51,463 nucleotides of DNA from Gryganskiella cystojenkinii. Taxonomy: Eukaryota > Mortierellomycota > Mortierellomycetes > Mortierellales > Mortierellaceae. The DNA lies in assembly GCA_015852425.1 (NCBI GenBank), contig JAAAIG010000191.1, forward strand, positions 1 to 51,463, given 5' to 3'. Position numbers and translations under genes: made by a program. Shown piece after piece: positions 11,701-22,401 of the stretch. How positions within the stretch are numbered: the stretch's first letter is position 1; each line of letters begins with the position of its first letter. The notes beneath the pieces were generated by a model. It saw only the letters and a list, made by a program, of their open reading frames with translations, had not been told where the DNA came from and made no database searches.

Positions 11701-13192
11701 CCGTGCATGAGCTTGTTAACTTGTCCTCCCTTTCAACTGTTATCAATATTTATGTCCGCCACTCATATTCCCTCATTTTCTGTCTTTGTCTACCGACTTG
11801 CGGTTGTAATTATTTGTTGTTATTTTTATTTGCAACCGTAATATAGGCTCTGCCTCCGCCAGTCGGTGCACAAAACGGACAGGAATGGCCGACCGTCATC
11901 CAATGATTCACTCAGACTCTTCGTCGTCCACTGGATCGAGCTCTGCAAGAACTGTGCCTTGGACTGCTACAGCAAGAGCAGAGGCAGGCGCCACTTCTGC
12001 CTCTGCTGCATCTCAGCCTGATCACCATTCGGCTTGTCAACCAAACGAATGCATGGCTGATTTACAGGCCAAGAACAAGAAATCAGTCGAAGAATTCGAA
12101 ACTGAAATCTGCTGGCGAGTCGAGATCTGTATGTGGGTCTTGGTTCGGATTAGTTTGACAGGTATCGATCGCACCTCGGGCGAGCATCTCATTCGAGTCC
12201 TTCAACGGTGTTATAAGGTCTTGACCGCCCTCACCAAGCACTACCTCACGCCGGTCAACATCTCTCCGTTGAACGTGTTCCCCCCTGTTGGAGCTGGGTC
12301 TTTCTCTTCCCGATCTGGCGTAACTAGTGCCGCAGCATCTTCTTCCTCAAAAAGAACCGCACGAGGAACTGGCGCTTCAGCTGGCGTGATTCGAATGCCT
12401 CATGGTTTCCTTCGCGTGACCCAGGTTGCGGGTCTCGAGCTTTCCCGAAACGTTTATACGTTCTTGAACTACTTTCAGTTGCTGGATGAAGAACATCGGG
12501 CTCTTGCTCTACAAAACCGAGGTGGTGGAGGAGGAGACAAGGGTAAAGGCAAAGGCATGGACAAGGGTAAGGGTAAACCGGCAGCTGACGCTCAGGCGGC
12601 ACTCTGGAAGACCGCTGGTGCTGCCGGCACCGGCAACACAGTCAAGGCTCGTCAAAAGGCCAAGATTTTGCGAGAGTCCAAGTTAATCCCAACGTTGATC
12701 TATGGAGTGGAGCAATACGAGCGCTATGTCATCCAGTTGAGCAAGAAGTCCAAGGTGAACATGACGCAATTTATGCGACGGAGTATCGCGCGCGATTTTA
12801 GGATCCATATCCAACGACTTGGTGATCTAGGACTCGAGGATCAGTATGATGAGGAGAGGCAGCTCCGACTTTTGCAACAACAGGAGCGCCAACAGCCGCA
12901 GCAGCAGGGACAAGACGAGCTTGGAAACGGTGCGGACATGGATATGGGCATGGACATGGACATGGTAAGAACCTTTTGCATATATGTTATGAATCACTAT
13001 GGGAGGGGTAGTGGTATCATCGTCTTCATGACCGTTGTCTCTAACATATTGCTATCTCTATGCTCTTTTTGGTTTGGTAAACACTATCAGGCAAAAGAAG
13101 AAAGCGACGGGTTAGATGAAGAACAGGAAGAAGAGGAAGAGGAAGAAGAAGAGGAAGCCCTCGTCCGATCTCGCAAGCGTACCAAGCTCTGA
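5771..13192 (+). CDS. FANCI: Fanconi anemia group I protein homologue (FANCI)
   Basis: Model of 1692 aa from 17 exons: 5771-5869, 5988-6090, 6182-6245, 6352-6859, 6944-7020, 7106-7407, 7512-7667, 7757-7845, 7944-8230, 8326-8471, 8545-8669, 8759-8942, 9038-9412, 9523-9698, 9795-10962, 11847-12964, 13091-13192. All junctions keep frame. Block after block matches vertebrate FANCI (1328 aa): LLLLSSKGHQRLVIRGTLEFF, LRRCLGQQGDVRLAFYNSLM-type helices, LKLEECV, GLEDFGLDATSDF, TSIGARNNM, and the C-terminal SKLIPTLIYGVEQYERY with LSKKSKVNMTQFM. FANCI pairs with FANCD2, clamps DNA at stalled or cross-linked forks and is normally monoubiquitinated. The C-terminus is acidic then basic (RSRKRTKL), like the family's nuclear signal. 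Extra length comes from Ser/Ala and Gly/Lys-rich inserts in exons 15-16. The lysine usually ubiquitinated aligns with Arg738. The exon-14 acceptor at 9523 has an in-frame alternative at 9532. Confidence 0.95.
10963..11846 (+). other. Exceptionally long FANCI intron (884 nt)
   Basis: Donor GTAAGT follows the end of the helical solenoid part, and acceptor ATATAG precedes the C-terminal exon. The other introns of this gene are about 70-126 nt. I see no convincing nested gene: the longest minus-strand frame (10976-11347) has no recognisable domain. Confidence 0.75.
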
Positions 13193-13660
13193 ACCACCCG
13201 ACCCTCACATCACACATGTAGCAAACGAACTCATTCTGCGATAAAATATAAGCAGATAGCGACCTCCTGCATCATGTGGAGAACAAAAAAGAGGTGTTTG
13301 ATTGAGAGTGCATAGCGAAAAAAAAAAAAAAAAAAGGTTTCGGCACATGATCATTACAATCAAAAGATACCTTCTTTCTCATTTTTTTTTTTTCCACAGA
13401 CTCATTATCTTGCTTATCATTGATCATACAGCACGCTCAGGACATGGAAACCATTTTTTTTTGTTGATCATAATATTGTACAGATATTTTATTACATTTG
13501 GAAGACAGGTGGGGTAGGGGAAGGTATTAGGATTTCGCAAATGCGTTTTGTGTGTGTTGTTACAGGATGTTAGAATAAGTTCTTGGTAGAGACAGCGCTG
13601 GCTTTGCCTTTGTATGGATTCCAAGAGGGGTATGATGAGTTTTATAAGAGAGAAACCCGC
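13193..13660. other. Convergent 3' intergenic gap
   Basis: This 468-base gap lies between the FANCI and bHLH stop codons. It holds homopolymer A and T runs and no coding signal. Confidence 0.5.
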
Positions 13661-14602
13661 TCATTGGTACATGGGAGGATGTTGCATGTAAGGCTGAGGC
13701 AAGTGCATCGAGGGCGCTGAGGATCCTGTTGAAGACGAAGAGAAGGCAGGCGAGGAAGGGCAGCTCATCGAGGGCAAAGACTCGTATTGAGACTGAGCGT
13801 GGTGATGCTGATGGTAGTATTGCTGCTGCAGCTGCTGTTGTTGATGGTACTGCTGCTGAGGCTGGTACTGCTGGTACTGCTTCTGCTGATTGTATGACTG
13901 GGCAGGGACAGAATTGTAGGGAGCATAAGAGACAGGCGAGTGGGGGGCAAAGAGTGAGGGCAACTGAGGTGCCTGGCTTGAGTGGTGAACGGATCTCAAG
14001 GGAGGAGAAACGGAGGAGTACTTGTGCTGAGCAGGGCTCGATGGAGACAGTGGAGGCGACTGAAGCTGGTGATGAGCGACCAAGGGAACCAAGGCAGGCA
14101 AGGACTGGGACTGCTGCTGAGGAGCAGGAGAAGTCGAGGCAACCGACGCAGGAGACGAAGCACGGGAAGAGTTGGCCGAAGAGGGAGAAGTAGGGCCAGA
14201 GACCTGAAGGGAAGCGACGCAGGGTGGCGTAGTGGTCTCGAGACCAGCGACGGAACGGAGACGGCGAATCTCTGTGATGGCGTTGCGCAATGTTGTGATC
14301 GAGTTGGACTTGACTGCGGGCTTCTTCTCGCCGTTCTCGTTTTGTTGCGAGTGTTGCTCCTGGTGTTGTTGGTTCTCGGTCGCGGACTCGCGGACGAGGT
14401 TGGCAAGTTCAGCGAGTAGTTGGTTCATAGTATCACGACGTTGACGTTCATCGAGGATATGTGTCGCACGACGCTTCTCGAGCGCTGTGAGACGAGAGAT
14501 AGAATCAACGTTTTTGCGGTTCAAGACGTTGACACCATGGAGGCGAAAGACGTTCTTGGAAGCAGGGGTAGCTGGTTGTGAGGAGGCAACGGTGGCAGTC
14601 AT
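13661..14602 (-). CDS. bHLH transcription factor, Gln/Ser/Pro-rich C-terminus
   Basis: Single-exon frame of 313 aa. Residues about 43-118 form a basic helix-loop-helix domain. The basic region is EKRRATHILDERQRRD, with His48, Glu52 and Arg56 at the classical H5, E9 and R13 positions, which predicts binding to the E-box CACGTG. Helix 1 is TMNQLLAELANLVRE. The loop is long and Gln/Asn/Lys-rich (about 25 residues). Helix 2 is SNSITTLRNAITEIRRLR. No leucine zipper follows. Residues 120-313 are low complexity, with Ser/Pro stretches and runs of Gln, Tyr and His typical of activation or condensate-forming regions. A TATA box sits about 210 bases upstream and the leader is pyrimidine-rich. The paralogue group within fungal bHLH proteins cannot be set from the sequence alone. 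Confidence 0.9.
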   Translation of the reverse strand: MTATVASSQPATPASKNVFRLHGVNVLNRKNVDSISRLTALEKRRATHILDERQRRDTMNQLLAELANLVRESATENQQHQEQHSQQNENGEKKPAVKSNSITTLRNAITEIRRLRSVAGLETTTPPCVASLQVSGPTSPSSANSSRASSPASVASTSPAPQQQSQSLPALVPLVAHHQLQSPPLSPSSPAQHKYSSVSPPLRSVHHSSQAPQLPSLFAPHSPVSYAPYNSVPAQSYNQQKQYQQYQPQQQYHQQQQLQQQYYHQHHHAQSQYESLPSMSCPSSPAFSSSSTGSSAPSMHLPQPYMQHPPMYQ

Positions 14603-14809
14603 ATTTGTTGGAGGGTGTGTCTTTGAGAATGAGAGGAGTGAATGAGAGCGAGAAGAGATGAGAGAAAGACAGATGAGTAGAGTCGAAGACAGAAATAAAA
14701 AAATCAGAGGTGTTGTGGTTGTAGGGTGAAGGGTAGCGTGAGAGTGGGTATGGATAGAGAATTGAGAAAAAGGAAGAAGTGGGGGGGATGCGGGACAAAG
14801 AGGGCAGGA

Positions 14810-14817
14810 TATTTATA
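14810..14817 (-). promoter_or_regulatory. TATA box of the bHLH gene
   Basis: TATAAATA on the minus strand, about 210 bases upstream of the ATG at 14602. It is followed by a pyrimidine-rich leader. Spacing suggests a 5' leader of roughly 170-180 nt. Confidence 0.55.
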
Positions 14818-16877
14818 CGACTCTGAAGAGACGAGGAGGAGTCGACTTGTGCTGGAGAAAATCAATTGAATGGAGAGGGATACAATAAGATGGAAAGGAA
14901 AAGATAAAAAAGATTTTTTTTTGTTTTTCTTTTCAAAAGAGGAAAGAGAGAAAACTTTGTTTCCGGAGTGTTCGCCATTGGGAAGTGTCAGTGTTCAATT
15001 GAATGGTAGCCTGTTTAAAGTACTGATATCGGAGAGCACTTTATTGTTGTTTATTTTTTTTTTGTTGTTGTTGTTGTTTCTGTTTTGGTCACATCCACCT
15101 TTCCTTAACTTAACCACCTCCCCCACCTTTTGCTTTTTTGCCTGTTTGCCTGAGCACTGTCCTTCTCATGTTGATTCAATGTTTCTTCTTTTTGGATCTT
15201 TTGTTCTTTATTTTATGTGTAGAGTCTGTTCTTGTGGGTAGTGGAATGATTTGGTCAGAAACAATTAAAAAATGTTTGCTTTGTGTCCACGATCAAATAA
15301 TGATTAAGGAAGAACACTGTTTTCATTATTGATCGCTGCTGGTTCTCAACAAAAAAAAACATTCCGCTTGTTCTTTGTCCCTGTGTGTTTCCCCACGACA
15401 CTTGCTCCCTCGTGTCAATTGACCTTTACTCTCAGTCGTTTACTCTTCCTCGATCAAACGACAAGACTATACGATGAAGCGCTATCGTCGTCATGATACG
15501 ACATCAGGTTATGTGGTGAGGAGTACAAGTTTGCTTTTTACGATATCAATGTCGTCTCCGATCGGGTTCTCGGTATTTGCGTACGGATAGGGGAAGGGAG
15601 GATCTTGGCTCTCTGATAAAGTATTTTTGGTTTTCCGCCCCCCTCCCTCCCAGGTGGGGTCTGTGGGACCTAACAAAGTTGTTATCAGGAAAAAGTTGCG
15701 ATGGACGGATTAAAAAAAAGGCGCCTTTTTTTTTTGCAAATTACTTATTTTTACTCCCCGAGGATGGCATCTGGCAGTTTGTCAGAGCATTGTCCAACAG
15801 CGTGTGGGATCGAGTGCTGTTGTGTGGGGAGAAAGGGGCCTTCCGTGCAACGTTTGATTAGCATTATCTAAAGAATGTTTATTGTTTAAGGAGTTTAGTT
15901 GATCATCTTTCTCGCTCTCATTTGGTCAAAACGTCCATCGGTTATTTTTCTGGAGTCCTCCCTCGGCTCGTTATTGTTTAGTTTGGATACGATAACAGAT
16001 TATGTATGAACGGTTTGCTCAGCTCCCACCCCTAGAATATTCTTTTTCTCAAGGCGCACAACGGTTGACCACTCGCTTTGCATTACTGATTTTTTTTTTT
16101 TTGTGCTTTTGTTATGCTGTGCGCCCGTTGCATTTCTCTGCATGAAGGAAGCGTTACGACTGATCGAGTACTCGATAATGCAGCCACAAAAGACAGGGAA
16201 GGGGATCAAGCACTCTTCGCCCTCATCAGTTTTTCCCTTTGGAAAAAAACCCCCCTCCCTTTTCCCTTCTTTCCCTTGGACCTACCGCGTCATGATCCAG
16301 CTGCCAGACATGGATAAATTCAATGTTTCGTTGTTCAGATAAGAGCTGGGGTTCGCAGTAGAGTTGGATGGGTGAGTGTCCCTGTTTGATTTTTTGAGAT
16401 CGTAGATCAGTGACCATTCTCGCCTCCCTGGTTGAGCAGACTATCATGTCAGCGGGGGAACAAAGCGCACTGCAGCATACGACAAACACAAACAAAATCG
16501 AGCGATTACCTCCACGTTTTTATGTTTTTATCTTGACGATAAAAGCTCCTTTTCTCTGACATCCAACTCCGAGGCACTAAAGTCCTTTCTCCGAGCGACC
16601 AGTAACTCTGGTCTCTGTGTTAGCCACAGATTATTACACGGTGTAAGAACACGGAAATATATTAAAAAAAAATGGACTCAAAATAGGAAGACTCCGCTAG
16701 GCCACGGGTACATTCTCTTCTTATCTGTGAGATCAATGTCCACGGTAATGGTGCAATTCGACCTGTGAAAACACCTTAAAACAGAAATGTGGTAGTTCTG
16801 GCTCAATACAAGCGGAGTTTTTGACTAGCCAATTGTTCTCCTCCACAAAAAAGAAACCTCGAATTCTTTGTTATCAG

Positions 16878-16943
16878 TGATCCATCGTAGGCGGACCTAC
16901 TGGTGACGATGATAGAGTCACTACCAGTCGGGTCCGAGGATCA
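16878..16943. other. Long stem-loop in non-coding DNA
   Basis: A 66-base segment folds into one long hairpin. TGATCC (16878) pairs with GGATCA (16938). CGGACC (16892) pairs with GGTCCG (16931). ACTGGT pairs with ACCAGT, then GAC pairs with GTC, closing a loop of about 8-9 bases. This is about 21 base pairs with small internal loops, all by perfect Watson-Crick matches. It does not resemble a tRNA. It could be a structured RNA, a terminator-like element or a remnant of a small inverted-repeat transposon. Confidence 0.6.
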
Positions 16944-19024
16944 GCTCACTCGACTACAAATCCACCGTCGTTTAATTTTGTTTCTGATCCACTCTTTACG
17001 GTTCTGGTCTCGTTTTTCTCTAATGAACACTCTAACGAAGGTCTCATCCTTGCTTTGTTATGGCGACTGACGATGATGGAGATTTCTCACGATCAAATAC
17101 AAAAAGAAAACAAGCAAAAAATGGCATACTTCTTGGACTTAAGACCGAATAAGAAATGGTAACTCATTGGAACGACCCACAAAAGAATGTGATCCTCCTT
17201 CTTTTGTAAGCACCGTATGGCAAAAGGAAATGGAAAAAAATAATCTACCCTGTCCTGCAGGAGGGCAGGTGGGCAGAAGAGAGATGAATCATGATCTAGA
17301 CAGTCTCTGCAGGGAGGCAAAATAAAATAAATTGCGAGGGCGAGAGTGAGGAATGTTTTTCATTGGTGTTTTTGATCTCTTTTGTCACACAACATGCAGG
17401 TAGAGAAGTACATGAGCATAATTGCTCTTTTTTGCACCATCTTCCACACTTCCACATCACCCTTTGTGTGTTTTTTTATCAAATGAGCAAAGGGAAGCAG
17501 ACCACGCTCCAAATCATGCGGGCATTTTTTTCAACTGCATGAGCCGTCCGGCGATGTTCGTTTTCTGATTTTCGATACATTTAGATATCTTTTCAGGGCT
17601 AACAAAAAAAAAAGTGAGTGAGCCAGGAACAACAAAAGATTATTTTTTTTGTCTGTCGAAAAAAACACCGCTTCCTTCCACTTTCCCAAAAGAGGTGCAT
17701 CCGCATAAAAAAAAAATCTAAAAATATGACCACAAACGTTTCCGAACCAAACCCACGGACACAACTTTTGATTGGAGTTGTTTTTGATTGAGATGAGAGC
17801 CCGCTTTTTATCTTTCTTTGATCTTTGTTTTCTTATTTTCCACGTACGAATTCAGTGTCAGAATTAAACGTACGCAAATTTTGGCTAAGCTTCCAGCCGT
17901 GGGTGGACGCGAGGTACCCTGCGCCGCAAACCATGTCCTCTCGCGTGACAATGAGACTCGAAACAAACGAGAGTTGTCTTTGATCCTTAGATCGTTTTGT
18001 TGTCGATGTTGGTGCGCACACAAAGAAAACAAAAAGATAAACGTAGAAAGAACCTTCGAGAGCTGTGTCACTTTGTATTTTTGACTTTGTGAATCTTCTG
18101 AAAAGAACAAAATTCTAAACCAAAGAGAGAACATCGGTGAGATCGTGAGAAAAAAAAACCCTCGTCTCTTACTTTCGCGGCAATCCAGATCGCATGACCT
18201 CCCGTCACTCACTCTGTGGTTTCAGGCCTTTGTCGTGACAAGATCCAGCATTTGGTAGTTAATATGCAGTTTGTCAAAGTTAAGAAGGGAGCGCGTTGGC
18301 GCGACCCCAGAAACAAAACGAAATGAAAAAAAACATAGCCTTCCTGTTGTATTGCTCTTTCTCAGTGCCCTTTCTGCGTGTGCTATATGCTCCAACTCCT
18401 TGTTGACTCGTTTTCTGAACATCATCGTCCAGTTGATTCGTCCGAGGTCCTTGTATGATGCTCTTGTTGTTTTGTTTGGTCGATTTTTTTTTTTGGCTTT
18501 GTCTTTGATGATGGCACTCGACATCGTTAGACCAGGATCATGTTTCTTGCTTTTCTTACTGGGGACACAAAAACTGTGGTTGGTCTTTTGGCCTCTGTTG
18601 TTTTTGTTGAGCCTTCCAAACAGAACGACAGGGTGCTATTGGATAGGTCCAGAGTCCAGTCGCCAGCCTGTTTCCTTAATCCTTGTTTGATTCCTGTTTG
18701 TTTTCTGATGGTGTTTGTTGACGAACTATAGACTTTTTCATTAGCTCGGTGTCCCCCAAATTGTATCGACCAAAGCATTGGGGAAAGGGGAGGGAAGGAG
18801 AGACTGCAGTGAAACGAGAAAATGAGCACAACAACAACAGGCCCAGTTCCTCATTTCCTGCATAAAGGTCTTGTTCCCGAGTCTCTTGTGGGAGGGTGCA
18901 GATTGACCTTTTCGGAATCTTTGTTCTCATGCATTTGCCTGGGTTATCGGGAGTGAAAAAAACAAATTGAAAAAGGAAAGGGAGAAAGAGGAAAGGGAAC
19001 ACAAAGCACTGGGACCGAGAGGGG

Positions 19025-19031
19025 TATAAAA
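19025..19031 (+). promoter_or_regulatory. TATA-like site, possible promoter of a non-coding transcript
   Basis: TATAAAA is followed 50-230 bases later by a pyrimidine-rich tract like the leaders of the real genes here, including 21-22 consecutive T at about 19142-19162. No substantial reading frame follows. Any transcript would be non-coding or very short. Confidence 0.25.
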
Positions 19032-20733
19032 AAGATATACGGTATGTATGAAGTTGTTGGGGTGCATTTCCTCGTTTCTTCGCTTGGTTCGCGGCCCAGT
19101 TGGCCCCCACCTGCTGTACTTGTTTTCGCTCTCTTTTTCCCTTTTTTTTTTTTTTTTTTTTCATGTTCCCTTTTTTACACTTCTGGCAGCCACCGATCGT
19201 CTACCCACCGACCGCCTACTTTGGATTTTTTTTTATTTATTTATCTTTTTTCTTTGACATAAAGCAATTGGAAGTTGATCAACATATGAGCTGGATCGTC
19301 CCCCTATTCTTCTTTGGAGACACCGTTTTGCAATATTCAGAAGGCGCCTAGGGTTGAGATTTCGCTCGTATTCTTAATTTTTTTCTGTCCCAAAAGTTCC
19401 ATTGCCTCCTTTTGCGGGGTTTAAGATCAAACGGTGAGCGAGTTATATAAGCACATGCGTCGGTGAAATCCTTCTACTGTATGCGTAGTTTTTTCCCATG
19501 AAAGAAATCGAGTTATCGTGCATTGCCATAGACCACCAAAGGAAAAAAAAAGAAGGACCGGAAGCGTCGACATATCCGGGTTCCGGCATCCCTATTTGAA
19601 ATAGAAGCGTTACCCCTGTAATGCGGACCTTTATTTGCCACGTTAGAAACTTTGATCTTTTGGATTGTGATCTGGTTTGAAAGCAAAAACTCAATGAGAT
19701 GAAAGGGAGAGGCTAGATTACCAATGAAAGACTGAAGTCATTTGTTCGTCCACGGTCAAAGCAGGCGGAATGAGAACTTTGTTTAGAAAATAAAAGTCAA
19801 AAATTCTCATTTTGCCTTCGAGCTTCCAGTCGGCTGAGCCCTTCTCTGCTTTCCGACCCAAAAATAACCAGCAGCAGGAGGGGTTTTGTCCAACCAATTT
19901 TTCTTATGCAGAATTGTTGTGGGAGAGAAAAAAAAATCGAAAACATAGGGAAGGAGAAAACATAGAGATGGAACTGATAAAGCGAGTCTTGGTTGCACAA
20001 ACGAAGAAAGTTGAGTTATCATCAAAGGAGAAGAAAAATGCGCTCGATGCAAAGCCAACACATAAAGAAACGATTAATTCAAACAGAAAAGCAACAAGAC
20101 CATTGACTCTATGGTCAATATATCTATTGTTGATTGTGACAGAAAATATGTAACTTTTTCTCGACGTTGTTTGTACTGACGCTTTGACGCTTTGTTGCTT
20201 TGTTGCTCTGTTTGGTGTGTTGACTGAGGAAACATTTTGTGTTTACGAGATCCTGCAAGATAATAGGTCCTTGATGTTTTATCTTGCATCTAGAGTTTTC
20301 CATCTGCTCTCCCCTTTTATTCGCATTCGTTTCGTTGTAATCCTCTCGACAACAGCGCTTGATAGACAAGAGGCGGACAGTGCTTTTTCTGTGCGACATC
20401 CCTCCTACGATCTTACTCTCTTATGGCAGTCCAACTTTCTTACCTGGGTCCTAGGCTTTTGAAAACCTTTTTGCATATACCACCACTGCTTTTTTCACTC
20501 CCTTCTCCCCCTATGTCTAGAACCGGCAGATCTGGGCAAGATATCCCGCCGAATAAAACAAGTTATGTTTCACAGTGACCAACAGGGCAAGGTATAAAGT
20601 CAACAGGACTATGTTTTCCCAAATGAGATTACTCTTCAACATAGTTCATTTCTTTACTCATGTTCAGTGTTTTACATCTCGATGCTGTCTTGATAAAGTA
20701 GGAGGAGTTTGTCTCCTTTCATGTTATTATAAA

Positions 20734-20743
20734 NNNNNNNNNN
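20734..20743. other. Assembly gap (10 N)
   Basis: Ten N characters interrupt the gene-poor region. True gap size and content are unknown, so features spanning this point cannot be judged. Confidence 0.99.
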
Positions 20744-22276
20744 CCCTTTGTCTTTTTTTTCGGCCCGTTGCCTTTCCCCAAACTGAGAATAAATTCGAAT
20801 AATGTCCACAGAAAAAGAAAAGCCAAAATAAGAATCGGAGAAGAGCTTGGTCGGGTGGGAGAGGAAAGTTAAATAAAGACCGACAGGAAATGGACCCATT
20901 TTTTTGTTCAACTGAAGCTTTTCTTTTCGGCAAACCCAACTGTGGTCCATGGGCGAGAATCGGAGGTGCAAATATCTCTGAATGTTCATATGTTGGCGAT
21001 GAGAGTGGGGACCAAGTGAGAGAGAGGACTGTCTACTTATGCCTTCCAAAAGAGGGTTAGATGTAGGAGCGATGAGACGGGGGGATTGGACGTTAACAAA
21101 GAGGAAGTAGAGGTCAGCAAAGTGAAAAAAATGTACTAATCGGTTCGTACTCATTTTTATTTTTTTTAAAGTGCAGAAGTGAAAACGACCAGACTGCCTT
21201 TGAAAAAAAAAAAGGAAACGATGGCGGCGATACCAAGATTGACATGGACCGCGGAGAAAAGGGAAGTGGGAATAGGCGATAATTATATTAAGGGATTTCT
21301 TTTGGGCTAACGGTTGTATCCCTGGAATGCTTTTACTGCTTTGCTTACTTTGGATGGAGACCTACGGAAAGAAAGATGATGAGGGACACCTTGGACAGCA
21401 GTGCCCAGTGGGAGAGAAAAAGAGTTTGTCACCGGCAAAATAATTATCTCTGTGCGGTGGTGAGCCTTCGGAGAAAAATGAAATGAGTCGCACAAGATGA
21501 CGAGGTTTGAGCAGGGCGGATCGTATAGATGTGATCAACAAAAGGGAGCTGCTGCAAAGCTATGATTGAGCGTTTTCAAAGAAGTGTAAGGTGGATGATG
21601 ACTGATGATCTAGAATTCGAATCGACGACGGATTGTACCTGCGCTGCGGTGCGTTTAGTATGTCGATGATGGTACTCGAACGGCAGGAAAGGCCACGAGG
21701 TCCAGATATAATATCTCGGACGAGTGGATTGGCCTGGATGGAAGGCAGACCCTACACCAAAGGAGTGATGACAAAAAAAAGAGTTTGTCTTCATCAATCA
21801 GCCGACCAATGTAAAGCCAAAAAGTGGGATAGAATATACACCCTCTTTATGTCCGGAAGTCAAAGAAGTGGTCGAATTGTATTATTGGTAAGGGAACAAC
21901 CGCCTCCAAGGCCATTCGTCCAACTCAAGGGAGGGGCGATTTTTTTTTTTTTTGATTTTTTTTTTTTTGAAGAGGTGTGTTGGTTGGTTGCAATCTCGAC
22001 CTTTAAGCTTTTGATCAATGAACTTTCTCGACTCAAAAGGACCCCGAAAGTTAGGGATCCACGGGCAAAAGACTCGAAAAGGAGTTGTTAGCACCGAAAA
22101 GGGGCTCTCGTTGGCCTTTTTTTACTTTTAAAGCACATAGCGCAATTCATTCAGTTCGATCAGTAATGAAAAAAAGCCGTTTTGTGTCTTTTTAAATGAA
22201 CTTGAATACGTTTTGTATTCTCCGCCAAAACCCAAGGCACAAATATACAAAACCCACGGAGACGATCTTTGTTGGG

Positions 22277-22283
22277 TATAAAG
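22277..22283 (+). promoter_or_regulatory. TATA box of the UNC-93-like gene
   Basis: TATAAAG lies 125 bases upstream of the ATG at 22402 and is followed by a C+T-rich leader, the usual arrangement of strongly expressed fungal genes. Confidence 0.6.
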
Positions 22284-22401
22284 ACTCACTCCTTCCCCCC
22301 ACATTTGCAGCTTTTTTCTCTTTACCCTTAGGTCTCTTTATCGCTCCTCTCCTTCCATCGTCCCTTCCATCTCCTCGTTACGACTCTCTAACACACGTAC
22401 A

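Larger units (their letters stand above)
14603..22401. other. Gene-poor 7.8-kb region between two divergent genes
   Basis: I find no supportable coding gene across 7.8 kb. Frames are short, low in complexity and overlap on both strands. The region is A/T rich with many homopolymer T and A runs. It lies upstream of both the bHLH gene (-) and the UNC-93-like gene (+), so it may be an extended shared regulatory region. It contains the long hairpin at 16878-16943, an isolated TATA-like site with a pyrimidine tract near 19025-19260, and a 10-base assembly gap. A fast-evolving non-coding RNA gene cannot be excluded. Confidence 0.6.

Noticed and set aside
16625..16660. Small local inverted repeats near the long hairpin
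   Set aside because: Stems are only about 5-6 base pairs, within chance expectation.
21633..22091. 152-codon plus-strand frame as a gene before the UNC-93-like gene
   Set aside because: It ends in poly-Phe from T runs, has an equally long antisense frame and no motif.
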